Notes: generated by a model from the letters alone, not told the origin. Positions 12,051-23,689 are shown, counted from the stretch's first letter. The stretch: DNA of 64,000 bases from Girardinichthys multiradiatus (GCF_021462225.1 NC_061812.1:39938675-40002674); one strand, 5' to 3'. Made by a program: numbers and translations.

Positions 12051-12940
12051 GGGGGTGGATGAGATCCGCCCTGAATACCTCAAATCTCTGGATGTTGTGG
12101 GGCTGTCATGGTTGACACGCCTCTTCAACATTGCGTGGCGGTCGGGGACAGTGGCCCTGGACTGGCAGACTGGGGTGGTGGTCCCCCTTCATAAGAAGGG
12201 GGGTCGGAGGGTGTATTCCAACTACAGGGGGATCACACTCCTCAGCCTACCTGGTAAGGCCTACGCCAGGGTATTGGAGAGGAGAGTCCGGCCGATAGTC
12301 GAACCTCGGCTTCAGGAGGAGCAGTGTGGTTTTCGTCCCGGCCGTGGAACACTGGACCAGCTCTATACCCTCTACAGGGTACTCGAGGGTTCATGGGAGT
12401 TTGCCCAACCGGTTCACATGTGTTTTGTGGACTTGGAGAAGGCATTCAACTGTGTCCCTTGTGATGCCCTGTGGGGGGTGCTCCAGGAGTATGGAATCGG
12501 GGGCCCTTTATTAGGGGCCATCCGGTCCTGTTACGAGCGGAGCAGGAGTTTGGTCCGCATTGCCGGCACTAAGTCAGACATGTTCCCGGTGCATGTTGGA
12601 CTCCGGCAGAGCTGCCCCTTCTTACCGGTCCAGTTCATAACTTTTATGGACGGGATTTCTAGATGCAGCCAACGGCTCGGGCATCTATACCGAATGCCTC
12701 CTGGATGCATTCCTCGGGAGGTGTTCCAGGCATGTCCCATCGGGAGGAGGCCCAGGGGATGGCCCAGGACACGCTGGAGGGACTATGTCTCTCGGCTGGC
12801 CTGGGAATGCCTTGGGCTCCACCTGGAGGAGCTGGAAGAGGTGTCTGGAGAGAGGGACGTCTGGGTGTCTCTGCTGAATCTGCTGCCCCCGCGACACGGT
12901 CCCGGATAAGCGGAAGACGACGAGTACGAGTACGGAAAAA
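12050..12940 (+). pseudogene. Rex3 (RTE clade) LINE with internal deletion
   Basis: The 284-codon frame (12055-12909) starts in the middle of reverse transcriptase: DWQTGVVVPLHKKGGRRVYS, NYRGITLLSLPGKAYARVLE, EEQCGFRPGRGTLDQLYTLY, CFVDLEKAFNCVP and VGLRQSCP. It then jumps from FMDGISRCSQ directly to RLGHLYRMPPG, so the FADD catalytic block and about 200 residues are deleted in frame. It ends LLPPRHGPG and a short 3' UTR. Bases 12163-12182 match, from memory, a widely used degenerate Rex3 PCR primer, supporting the Rex3 name. Confidence 0.88.
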
Positions 12941-13423
12941 TTTGACAGTTCGGTTGTTTTTGCAGTTTTTATTTAAAAGTCTGTAGATGGTAAGTGATTT
13001 ATTGTTCGTCCTGTCCTAATGCAAGCGACATTTTTTATGTTTATGCACCACCTGTATAAAATTTCCCAGTCCAGTGAATCAAACGCACCAATCTCCTTGG
13101 CCACCGCTCTGTTTTGGGGGCAAGCATGCATGCATGCACTCTCATGTAGTGTATGTGAAATCTCTGGTCATAAGCGGTGTTTTCGAGCTGTACTGTGTTG
13201 TTGTAGTTCAGCAAAATATCATGAAACAAAACTAGTTTCTCTCCCTTTGCTTTTAACTGGGGTATTTAGCAGGGAGCAGACAGACATTAAACGTAGTGAT
13301 GCTCGTTTTAAAGGCTGGCCGTTCATTAAAGCCTCAAACTCAGAGAGAAGCAAAGCAAGAGCATTGAGGCTCCAGCATAGCAGAACAGTTCAGAAACTAT
13401 TTGGAATGAGGGGAAAATAGCTA

Positions 13424-15033
13424 CAGGTCCTTCTCAAAATATTAGCATATTGTGATAAAGTTCATTATTTTCCATAATGTCATGATGAAAATTTAACATT
13501 CATATATTTTAGATTCATTGCACACTAACTGAAATATTTCAGGTCTTTTATTGTCTTAATACGGATGATTTTGGCATACAGCTCATGAAAACCCAAAATT
13601 CCTATCTCACAAAATTAGCATATGTCATCCGACCAATAAAAGAAAAGTGTTTTTAATACAAAAAACGTCAACCTTCAAATAATCATGTACAGTTATGCAC
13701 TCAATACTTGGTCGGGAATCCTTTTGCAGAAATGACTGCTTCAATGCGGCGTGGCATGGAGGCAATCAGCCTGTGGCACTGCTGAGGTCTTATGGAGGCC
13801 CAGGATGCTTCGATAGCGGCCTTTAGCTCATCCAGAGTGTTGGGTCTTGAGTCTCTCAACGTTCTCTTCACAATATCCCACAGGTTCTCTATGGGGTTCA
13901 GGTCAGGAGAGTTGGCAGACCAATTGACCACAGTGATACCATGGTCAGTAAACCATTTACCAGTGGTTTTGGCACTGTGAGCAGGTGCCAGGTCGTGCTG
14001 AAAAATGAAATCTTCATCTCCATAAAGCTTTTAAGCAGATGGAAGCATGAAGTGCTCCAAAATCTCCTGATAGCTAGCTGCATTGACCCTGCCCTTGATA
14101 AAACACAGTGAACCAACACCAGCAGCTGACACGGCACCCCAGACCATCACTGACTGTGGGTACTTGACACTGGACTTCTGGCATTTTGGCATTTCCTTCT
14201 CCCCAGTCTTCCTCCAGACTCTGGCACCTTGATTTCTGAATGACATGCAGAATTTGCTTTCATCCGAAAAAAGTACTTTGGACCACTGAGCAACAGTCCA
14301 GTGCTGCTTCTCTGTAACCCAGGTCAGGCGCTTCTGCCGCTGTTTCTGGTTCAAAAGTGGCTTGACCTGGAGAATGCGGCACCTGTAGCCCATTTCCTGC
14401 ACACGCTTGTGCACGGTGGCTCTGGATGTTTCTACTCCAGACTCAGTCCACTGCTTCTGCAAGTCCCCCAAGGTCTGGAATCGGCCCTTCTCCACAATCT
14501 TCCTCAGGGTCTGGTCACATCTTCTCGTTGTGCAGCGTTTTCTGCCACACTTTTTCCTTCCCACAGACTTCCCACTGAGGTGCCTTGATACAGCACTCTG
14601 GGAACAGCCTATTCGTTCAGAAATTTCTTTCTGTGTCTTACCCTCTTGCTTGAGGGTGTCAATAGTGGCCTTCTGGACAGCAGTCAGGTCGGCAGTCTTA
14701 CCCATGATTGGGGTTTTGAGTGATGAACCAGGCTGGGAGTTTTGAAGGCCTCAGGAATCTTTTGCAGGTGTTTAGAGTTAACTCGTTGATTCAGATGATT
14801 AGGTTCATAGCTCGTTTAGAGACCCTTTTAATGATATGCTAATTTTGTGAGATAGGACTTTTGGGTTTTCATGAGCTGTATGCCAAAAGCATCCGTATTA
14901 AGACAATAAAAACCCTGAAATATTTCAGTTAGTGTGCAATGAATCTAAAATATATGAATGTTAAATTTTCATCATGACATTATGGAAAATAATGAACTTT
15001 ATCACAATATGCTAATATTTTGAGAAGGACCTG
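13424..15033 (-). mobile_element. Full-length Tc1-like transposon (family D)
   Basis: TA target duplications (13422-13423, 15034-15035) flank long inverted terminal repeats of about 200 bp each (13424-13623 and 14834-15033), starting CAGGTCCTTCTCAAAATATT. The two repeats are very similar. Between them lies one transposase gene on the minus strand. Length (1610 bp) is right for a complete Tc1-type element. It is inserted into the hAT shell, so it is younger than that element. Confidence 0.93.
13701..14705 (-). pseudogene. Tc1 transposase (family D), one internal stop
   Basis: From MGKTADLTAVQKATIDTLKQ at 14705 the frame runs 224 codons, meets TAA at 14033-14031, and continues in the same frame to KGFPTKY and a stop at 13701, 335 codons in all. 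The N-terminus has helix-turn-helix motifs (KEISERIGCSQSAVSRHLSG). Catalytic residues of the DD34E triad are all present: FSDESKF, FQHDLAPAHS and NPIENLW. The single nonsense codon after HFMLPSA separates the first Asp from the other two. A rare near-intact copy. Confidence 0.92.
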
Positions 15034-15174
15034 TATATTTATAAACAGATTAAGTCGTGTTTTAGACTGCCTATTGGTAGTGAGTCCGATCTTCTTTGTG
15101 TGCTCGTGAATTTTTGCAGCAGTAACTGGTTCTGGATGACTGCTTCATAGCAGACAGATATTCTTCCCTCTTCC

Positions 15175-15220
15175 CGGTACTGCGTACCAGCACAGAATCT
15201 TTTAGTGGTACGCAGTACCG
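15175..15220. repeat. Perfect 15-bp hairpin in hAT end
   Basis: CGGTACTGCGTACCA (15175-15189) and TGGTACGCAGTACCG (15206-15220) are exact reverse complements with a 16-nt loop. They lie just inside the right hAT terminus and are probably subterminal transposase-binding or structural repeats. Confidence 0.8.
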
Positions 15221-15361
15221 GACCATACCAGCTCACTTTCACCCCTGCGTTTGGGTGTGTGTGAGAGAGAGTCTGTAACTTGGGAGTGTACATTTTTAAT
15301 TGTGGCAAGAATGGTACAAGGCCTGCAGTCCACAGCACCTAAGAGAAACACAGGGCAGGAA

Positions 15362-15540
15362 GACCTGGCTTCGGCTATGTGTCATTTTCTTCATCTTTAC
15401 AATTATGTGCTACTTTTTAATAGGTTTATCACATAAAATCCCACTAAAACTCACCGGAGCTTGTGGTTGTAATGTGACCAAATGTGAACAAGTTCAAAGC
15501 ATATGAATACTTATTCAAAGTTCTGGTAATAGATTTTTAG
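15362..15540 (-). mobile_element. Tc1 family C, part 2 (split element)
   Basis: ATTTTCTTCATCTTTACAAT, then TATGTGCTACTTTTTAATAG, then GTTTATCACATAAAATCCC and TTGTGGTTGTAATGTGACC, is the terminal region of family C. It continues the part at 10300-10555. The element ends only about 45 nt from the exon 11 donor. Confidence 0.6.
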
Positions 15541-15583
15541 GTGCTGTTGCATGAACACATTTATCCTGACTTACCAGACTTAC

Positions 15584-15726
15584 CATTGTCGTATGCCAGG
15601 AATGTGGCTTCATACATGTTGTTTTTGACATACATGGACTCTCTGTCCAACAGGGCCATGGTGGTAATCTGACCATTGGTTCTGTTTATCTTCAGCCAGT
15701 TAGCTGGGTCTGACAGCTTAGAGTAC
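15584..15726 (-). CDS. cdh4: cdh4 exon ~11 (EC4)
   Basis: This is a 143-nt exon, a size usual for this exon in classical cadherins. The acceptor is ctgtatatgcag. Spliced to exon 10 it reads [38 protein letters not shown] and [12 protein letters not shown]. The LDRE and YDNG motifs are EC4 calcium-site elements. VYEATFLAADNG-like spacing points to cdh4. The donor is duplicated: gtaagt at 15583-15578 and again at 15574-15569, nine bases further on. Use of the second site would add three codons in frame. The next exon (rest of EC4) is not in the remaining 15.6 kb. Confidence 0.95.
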
Positions 15727-16639
15727 CTGCATATACAGATAGAACAAAAACAACGGTTTAATTCTGTTGAAAACAACCAGCATATTATCCATATAATGAC
15801 CTTTGCAGCTCACTGTTACTCTAATACCAGCAACACTAAAGCTTTTATTTGTTGATCAAAAGTGGCTTATCAGGTTGAATGCTCATTACCATAACAAGCC
15901 ATAGCAGCCGAGCCCCTTTAAAATACTGCAGTGGCAAGGAGAGTGGAACATATGTTCATCAAACTTATGAAAGCAGCAGATCATTAGCATGAAGAGCGAA
16001 GAAAACCCTGCGTCCATTTGTGGAAGAGCTCAAAAACACTCCTGTTCTATTTACCCACATGGTGACCGTCACTGTCATCAGCAGTAGATGCTTTCCTTAA
16101 AGCTGAAAATAACCACGCATATTCACATTTACAAATCTCATTAACATAGATAATAACTGCTAACACGTGATCAAGTATAGGGAGTCAGATGGTCTAACGA
16201 GAAATGCTTAATTGTGAGACTCACCAGAGGGTCAGAGTGTCGACATGATGTCAACAGATGGGTTCAGAGACAGAGGAAGGAAAAGAAAGGGGGTGAGAGA
16301 GATCATAGCCGAGTTTATCTGTAAATATGGGCAGTGGAACATGACAGACATGAAAAGGGAGGTTTAATTAAATGAGAGAGAATTGAAGGCTGGCAGCAGT
16401 TAGCCAGGGCCTCGCTTTCAGATCGTAAACCAAAATCACCTCCAGCTAGTTCCATCGTTTCCTAAGTTAATACAGCTAAAATCAGATATTTACACACACT
16501 TAATCAAACTTCCCTGTTTTAGCTCTGATAGGATTACTAAAATTATGATACATGCCAGAAAACCATAACTAATTACATTTTTAGAGATTGTTTTACACTT
16601 TTTTAAAGATTCTGATATTTCTGAGATTTCATATTTTTG

Positions 16640-17260
16640 CCATACCAAACCTGTACTTTATTTATGTTTTCATATCACCATGTCATTGCTGTTCTAATCA
16701 GCCTAATTTGGCACACCTGAGCCAAGCCTAATTGTCTCCCTGTTTTACCTGTGCGTTACTCTAAGATCTGCCCAGTCTCAGCTTCTTTACCAGATTATCA
16801 CAGCCTTGTGCCAGTAGAAATCCAGCGGTCTTTTCCAGCTCTCATTCTGTCTCCCAGTTATTGAGGTTATGTCTTCAGATTATTGTTCTCTTGCCTTGCA
16901 TATGACAGACTTCCTACTGCCTATCTGATATCTGAACACTGACCTCTGCTCCGCTCTACTTCTTGTAAATGACCATTGACTATTTAATGACAACGTTTTT
17001 GGATTTTTTGGATTAAGGCTTTAATTGGGGAGTTTATTGGTGTCTGTGACACTCCAGGCTGAAGAGAAGTGCAGAAAGTCTTCTGCCTTAGCACTCTCAC
17101 TCTCTCTACAAGATCAGGCTGGTCCCTTGGGCTCCCAGCCTTTTAACCTACCTGTTGTCACCATAGCTGTTGCTTCCCCACCTGTTTCTCTGCGCTGCAG
17201 GTTAGTGATAGAGATCATTTCATGTTCACACCTCCTGTTTTTTTTCCCCTAGAGCTAAGT
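16640..17260. repeat. Possible interspersed repeat, unclassified
   Basis: The pyrimidine-rich text (CACACCTGAGCC, TCTCAGCTTC, GACCTCTGCTCC, ending TTAAGGCTTTAATTGGGG and TGTCTGTGACAC) has the style of a common fish LTR-like repeat. No second copy in the window confirms it. Confidence 0.25.
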
Positions 17261-18694
17261 GATCTGTGTCCTGAGTGTTAATGTGTGATGCTGTCCTGTT
17301 TTGAGATGTGCACCTTTACCCTCCGCAGAACTAATGCCCACAACTGATGCTGCCATCCCTGTACTGCACATTTTATGTTTTCAGTTCAAACCTTCAAAAT
17401 CAGTTTAAAGAATAAATTAAGGTCTTCGTTTCTGTGTGAATTTGGAAAGTGTAATCTGGCTTCTTGCTTGCTGAGTGGCCTTTCAGCCAATGTCAGCAGA
17501 GGACCCGTTTCACTGTGGATGACTTTGCTCTGCTAGCTTCAGCCAGCATCTTCATCATGGAGTTTGTTTACTTTCTGATTCAACTGCATGTAGTTTTAAC
17601 TGTGTTTGCTGTTCTTAGCAATGGTTTATATAATCTTTTAACCACGAGTCTGACGTTTTAGAGGATACCCCATATGTCTATGCTTAACTAAGGGAATGTA
17701 GAGCAATGAACGTAGAAAAAATGTTTAAATTTCTCCCCAGGTTCCGGGGGATGGGTGGCTGTTGAACGTGATACATTTAGAAAATTGTACCCAAGGATGA
17801 AAGAACTTGTGGAGATCTACAGTTCTCTCTCTTATACCTATATCTGGACTGATTTCTTGATTTTTAAAATTTTTGTTTTCATGATGTTGAACAAGTATGC
17901 AGTGTGCTTGAGGTGTATGTCAATGTCTGAATCTGAAGGAAGTAATATTTAGAAAATCTCTCATTATTCTAGCATTTAGTAAATGAAACTATCAGCCTGT
18001 CAGAAATAGTACATGCAAATATCTGCTTTTAATCGTATATAAATACATGAAAAGACAAATAATTCCCTTTGTAAGAGCTTGTCGTGCTGTTGCCCAGCAG
18101 GTGAGATTTTTCTTTGTACGCGGCGTTGCCTGGCACTCTCATCTCCTCCCTCTGTCAGCAAGATGTCACCCCCTGCTGCACTTATTTGCAGCCAGCACAG
18201 TTAAATGCTATACTGTAACTCTGAGAACCCTGTTGTGAATTTTATAGAAAATTCAACCCTAATCTTTGTTCTGGTTTTTTGAGATCTAAATAGTTAAAGA
18301 TCTGTCTACTGGTGTGTTTCTTTTACTTTCAAATGTACACTGACAATAGAAACATAGCTGGTAAAGAGGTATGGCTCTTTATTGCAGGGTTCTTTTTTAA
18401 AATATGTTCTGAAAAGAAATAAAAATATATTTTTGTATTTTGGTCGATAACATCACAAGAGGCAGGCACATTACTCCTATTTGAGTTTATCCACCTGGTT
18501 GCTTTCCATGCATATTCACCACTTGAGTAAATTACATATTCTCCTTGTAACACCATAAACTAAAACATGATTTGCCATTTATTTTATGCCTTTCAATACT
18601 TTGTTTGCAAAAACAAAGCAGGGATTTGAATCATAGGATGTTTTAGTAGCAATGAAGTGGATGGAAAATGACACATAGTTCTCCGTATTTTCTA

Positions 18695-18885
18695 CAAATA
18701 AAAATGTGTGATGTGCATTCACGTTCGGCTCTCCCCATAACTGTGATGGTAAAATTCTGTGAGATCCTGTTTTTCATGATAAAATATAGTAGTAGCTGCA
18801 TCATCCCAATAAAGCTGTTGATGTATGTAAAATGAAAAAAACATGAAAAAGTTCAAGGGATGTGAATACTTTGCAGAGTCTCCAT
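18695..18885. mobile_element. Tc1 family C end fragment
   Basis: The run ATGAAAAAGTTCAAGGGATG then TGAATACTTTGCAGAG matches the terminal 30-40 bp of family C elsewhere in the window (for example 57180-57216). Confidence 0.5.
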
Positions 18886-20765
18886 GTCCAATAGCACATT
18901 TGATCCAGCCTACCAACTTTAAACTAAGATCTTTATAAGTGAATAATCTCCATCATGATCTCACATCCCAAACATCCTCGCTCTGTAGAGGCTAATAATC
19001 AACACTCACAAGAATACATAAACACACCCATACAAATCTACATTTACTCAGTATTGCTGCCTCTTAAATCCCATCAAACAGTAAAATCAGCTTGCAAACA
19101 GTCTTGGGTTCACATAATCTTGTTTTCTCTTTCCTCCAGAGAGAAGGAGAGAGAGTGAAAAAAGGCAACATATTCAGAAGCATAAAACAGCCAAAGCTGG
19201 CTCCTCTTCTATCCAGGATGCAGGGCTTTCAGTCATGCTCTGCGGGTACACGCCTGCGTGTCAGTGGTGTGCATCTAGCAGCCTGTGTTTGTGCATTTCT
19301 GTGTCTTTTGTGCGTGAAGGTTCAAGCGAGGTTTCCTAAAGGGAATACAGGAGTAGAGACTATGCCGCCGTGAGTTGACCAACTGCTGGCAAAACTCCTG
19401 AGGAGAAAGCAGCTCTGAGCTCACATCAATAAGAGACGCACAGACTGACAGAGAGGAAAATGACGGGGGTCAGCGGGAGGGAGCAGGAAGTAGCGAAGAG
19501 AGAAAAGAAAGTACAGTATGAGAAGTAACTTCTTTTAAAGGGCAGATAAGCTCAGGCCCATCTGGTTTGCATAAAGAATAGATGGAGGTACTTCTCACAC
19601 ATGAGTGCACCTCTTTCTTTCACCTCTTTTTCTGTCAATTCAATAACATTTCCACCAGGTTTCACTGTGGACATGGCTGCCACCCTGACATTAAAAAAAT
19701 CCATCTGTGTCGCTTGTGCTGGCAGTGGAGTGAAATGGTGAAGCTGGACTTAGCAGGCACGTGGGAGTTTCTGTCGTGCAGGGTCGATGTTTTGATGGCA
19801 AAGTCCCCGCCGTGTGTCGTCCCGGTTAGGACGGCAGGGATCAATGAGGAGGAAGGCAGGGATCCAGCCCAGGGAGGGCAGACGTACAGCATCCAGCTCG
19901 TTAAAGAATGACCTCTTCAAACCAGTCGCCTGGCAACTAAGGGGGGTAACTGTGACGTGGGTGGTAGATCAGTGAAGAATGTCGCTTTAGAGGCGTAAAC
20001 TGTGAAGAAAGCTTTCAGCTCTGATTAAACGCCTGTGAAACTCAATATTCTGGGAGGATTGATATGGGAAGTGCACAAAATATTGGAAATGTTTAACTAT
20101 AAATGAATAACACGCTTCGGGCTGATCGCACCTCCTTGCTTGGGCGACTGCTTTAATAGAGAAGTCAATAGTGGATGTGTATTTCCCCAATCGCCAGAAA
20201 TGTAAGTCCAAATGTCAGTCACTGTTGGTCGTGATCATAGTCAGCACATTAACTCATACACTCATGCTTAAAAATAAAGGCACTCACTTTCTGTTTTAAA
20301 GACTGAAGTAAATCTTTTTCTTTATTATTTTGAAGCGGTCCTGATCAAAGAGTATTTATCCTAAGAACCAGACTGTTCTTTGGCGCTTAGATGCTTTTTC
20401 ATTTACTCTGTAATAATGCTGTACATATTACATTTTACTTTAAAAATTATTTTTTACTGTCTTCTAGTGACCAAAAGATCTGTCAGTATAAATGAAGCTG
20501 CACCAACAGAGCCTTAATCGGCTCTGACCAGTTACTGTATGTCTCACTCAGAAGCGCAGTCAGTGAACGCACCATACCTAGGGGCTAACATTACTTGATT
20601 GTAACAACCGCTCACTCTGGACTTTCACTGCCCAGTATGCCCACACCTGATATAGATTGTACAGCCCTACTGTGGAGACATTTCTGAGGTGCAAAATCCA
20701 AACCAGAAATTCAAAATGTGCAAAATTCATCTGAAGCCTCGATGATGTTTTCTCAAGACCCATAC

Positions 20766-21019
20766 CTGACAATCTGGTGGATGAAGTGGTCAGGGTCCTG
20801 AGCCGAAAACACCGTAAGAGTGGTTCCAGCTGGCACACCCTCCTCAAAACGGATCGTCTTGGGGTTGACGGGGAAGACGGGTGGCTCGTTCACATCCTGG
20901 ACAGAGATGGTGACTCCCGCCGTGGACTGAAGAGAGGACTGGATGCCACTTGCCAGGTGGGCCTGGTTGGACACCACCACTGTCAGCATGAAGGCACGGT
21001 TCATCTCAAAATCCACCGG
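20766..21019 (-). CDS. cdh4: cdh4 exon ~10 (end of EC3, start of EC4)
   Basis: This is a 254-nt exon with acceptor cttcaccag and donor GTCAG|gtatgg, entered in phase 0 and left in phase 2. It encodes [39 protein letters not shown], the EC3-EC4 calcium linker DVNEPPVF, then [20 protein letters not shown] and [10 protein letters not shown]. The [19 protein letters not shown] signature is characteristic of R-cadherin (cdh4); cdh2 differs at several of these sites. The last two bases AG plus the next exon's G recreate the Arg codon in the VRYSKL sequence. Confidence 0.96.
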
Positions 21020-21263
21020 CTGGTGAAGAGCCCATGGGAGAGAGTGTGATACAGGGAGTAAAGTGACAAGGGAAAGCCGGAAAATCAGTAACTGACTGAA
21101 AGGTAATATGAATCAGAGATTAAGAAATAAGATAATTATCAACCTGCTGTCAATTACATCAGGTGATATGGAAGATGAACGAATTGACAACGATGAGACA
21201 CTTTATTGGGCATACACCTCAGCAAATCAGAACGACATGCAGAGGAGTCAGCTTCATTTCTAC
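21020..21263 (-). other. cdh4: cdh4 intron ~9 (244 nt)
   Basis: This short intron is bounded by AAG|gtagaa and cttcaccag|CCG. It is free of recognisable repeats, in contrast to every other intron here. Confidence 0.93.
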
Positions 21264-21449
21264 CTTGACCACTGTAAGCATTCCTTCATTCGTGATGGGA
21301 TTGGTGCGGATTATGAAGTGTCCGGAGGGGTCTCCGCTGACAATGCGATAGACCGCGTTCCAATTAGGGCTGTGGGGCTGATCCCGGTCCACCACTGTGA
21401 GGTTGGTGACAACCACGCTCACCTTGTTTTCCTGCACCTCCCCGGAAAA
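21264..21449 (-). CDS. cdh4: cdh4 exon ~9 (EC3)
   Basis: This is a 186-nt phase 0-0 exon with acceptor ctcctgtgcag and donor AAG|gtagaa. The product begins [20 protein letters not shown], continues [20 protein letters not shown] and ends GMLTVVK. It is the first two thirds of EC3. The segment [11 protein letters not shown] followed by SGDPSGHF resembles R-cadherin more than N-cadherin. It joins exon 10 across a very short intron (244 nt), giving [12 protein letters not shown], a typical type I cadherin junction. Confidence 0.95.
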
Positions 21450-23689
21450 CTGCACAGGAGCCAGAGATGAGAAAGAGAAGGAAGAGACAGGTGGAGGTGA
21501 CGACAGCAGGGTTGAATAGGAAAGAGAACATTAGGATAATGTTGCTGTAAAAGTACAAATATTTATTGATAACTTGATATATTGAAATTTTAAACATTTG
21601 CTTGAATCATCCATCTTTAGAGGATTTTGCATAATTGCTGTCATGAAAACAAACAGCATTTAAATTTAAGTTGATTATGCGTAGAACACTGAAGCACAAA
21701 CCCAAAACTGCTGCAACACAAATCGAAAAATTAGAAACACAGAAAAGACGAAAAAAAAAACAACCCACAGCATATCTATTCAAATGTGGATAATAGAAAA
21801 TGAAATCTCCCAATATGTTAATGGGGTGCTTTATTGCGCTCCATATCTGCTAAGATGCAACTCTTTAATTGAACAAATGGATTTTTAAATTAAGTGTTTA
21901 CCCATTTAATTTGGATTTTGTGCATTAAGCAAATCTAGGTCTTAATAAGTAATTAGATAAGTACTGTGATTAAGGCAGCAGTAGAAATAATCTTTGGCTA
22001 ATGATCTTCATTATATAGCAATCTAAAACACCTCTCCTATAAACTAACTGTGGGGGAAGCTTGGTGACAGCCGGAGAGCTCGAAGAGGAATTTACAGCGT
22101 GATGGGATACATTTATCTAGATGCTGAGGGACAGGCACTCAGGTAGGCACATAAAGTTTAAGCTCTCCCTGTTTCACAATAATCCAATTTTCCTATTAGA
22201 CATGTTAAGTGTTTTTTGTCTGCCAGATTTTATTCACTTTAGTGTGACTCAAACAGTGTTTTAATATGAATTATGTTCCTCTCTTTCTTCTTCCTTCGTT
22301 TAACTTGCCTCCCATTTTCCTGCCCCCCAAATGATTTGGTCCTGCAGCTTAACCTTTAAAAATTGTCACAAGTTAGTCTCTTAACAAGTGAGATTGTTTA
22401 GATGTATTGGAGCAAAAGAGACTGTGAAAAGGATTAAAAGACAATCCTCAATAAGAAAAATAACCAGTTTAACCTAATCTATTCAGAGAATAGATTTGGT
22501 TAAAGAGACTGTGAAACAGCAGGAGGTGTGGCCAGAAGTTGAATGCTTAACATATAGATGTGCACATAAAATTCAGTCAGTAAAATCCTTTTACTGGAAG
22601 GTCGTGGGTTCAGGGTGGGGAGTATGTGGCGAGCGACAACACAACCAGCACCCTATGACAGTACGCCCTTTTTTTCTATTTTATTTTTTACAATAGATAA
22701 CAAATTAGTACTGTACATATTTAAATAGCCTACATGTAATAGTTTCGGTTGGTGTTTATTGTTGCCTTTTTTATTTGCAACACACAGATGGTAACTTTTT
22801 ACCAAATTTTATTATCTAAAACCTACAACATTGACAATTTAAAAAGTTTGTTAAAACAAAATATAGAAGTTTGAGTCCATCACAGTTTTTGTGCCTGGAG
22901 ACTCTTGCTGTCACACGTGAGAGCACTACCATGGTTCTTTTTTACAGGGCCTTGTTTTATATTTCTACACATTTTGGAAGTAACTTTTCAATTCAGTGCA
23001 GTCAAAGGAGAAAGCGCGGCACATAAATCTATTAAAAGGGTATAGGGCACAACAGATGAAATCTACTGGCTTAGACCGAAACTGAATAAGTAAATGAAAA
23101 GGCTTGAAGCTCTGCAATTCTAAAGTGCTCTCCCTATAAAAGCATGTAGTCTCCTTTGCTTTTAAATCAAACTAAACTGCATCTGGTTAGCACTTAAGAT
23201 TTAGATATTTTATTTTAATCTCACATTTTCAACCCTTCTGCTTCTTCTTTTTGTGCAATTTATTAGATTTGATGTGAAAACTACTGTGATTATCCCCATT
23301 TCTAACACAATTACAAATGAGTAGTAAGGCAGTACAATGCTGAGAGCTGAATACACACATTTACCTTTTCTTTTCGTCAATGTAGTAAGTAATATATTAG
23401 CTTGGTTAGCACCCGGTCAAGTAATGTCACGTAATTAACATGCGCAAGTTTTCTCTTTGCCGCCCCTCCACCAGAAACCAATAAACTCTTCTTGCATCTG
23501 CCACAATAAAATAATTACTGAACTGTTCACAGCCGGATTGTTTGTGTGGGAAGCAAAAACAAGTTGCAGAAAATGACAAAGCAGTGGAAAGAGCAAACAC
23601 ACAAACACTCATTACCATATGTGAGTCACACTCGAGGATTAAATGAATCAGGCTTTTAATAACAACCTTGTTACAGTTTTTGTGAGTAT

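Larger units (their letters stand above)
10861..15247. mobile_element. hAT element shell enclosing other transposons
   Basis: The left end CAGGGGTGAAAGT (10861) and right end CTTTCACCCCTG (15236-15247) are inverted hAT-type termini. Flanking octamers catgtggg and cgtttggg agree at six of eight positions, as for an aged 8-bp hAT target duplication. Subtracting the inserted Tc1 and Rex3 copies leaves about 0.8 kb (10861-10953, 12936-13421, 15036-15247) without a hAT transposase, so it was probably non-autonomous. A 133-codon frame at 13019-13420 is not recognised. Confidence 0.65.
1..15583 (-). other. cdh4: cdh4 intron ~11, partial
   Basis: This is the 3'-ward intron of the cadherin gene, running off the left edge. 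I looked on the minus strand for the expected next exon (end of EC4, a DINDNAP-type linker) and found none. Most of it is mobile DNA, listed separately. Segments 1-165, 684-741, 2560-3039, 3961-4784 and 5031-5052 show nothing I can identify beyond AT-rich intronic sequence. Confidence 0.85.
15727..20765 (-). other. cdh4: cdh4 intron ~10
   Basis: This is a 5.0-kb intron between exons 10 and 11. Two stretches look repetitive: 16640-17260, and a family-C Tc1 end near 18695-18880. Segments 15727-16640, 17260-18690 and 18880-20765 show nothing I can name; several short frames there have no protein family features. Confidence 0.9.

Noticed and set aside
13019..13420. 133-codon frame as a hAT transposase piece
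   Set aside because: No hAT domain signatures (BED finger, dimerisation region) are visible; left as internal hAT sequence.
22580..22640. tRNA-like B box (GGGTTCAGGG) as a SINE or tRNA gene
   Set aside because: There is no A box at the right distance and no cloverleaf; a chance match.
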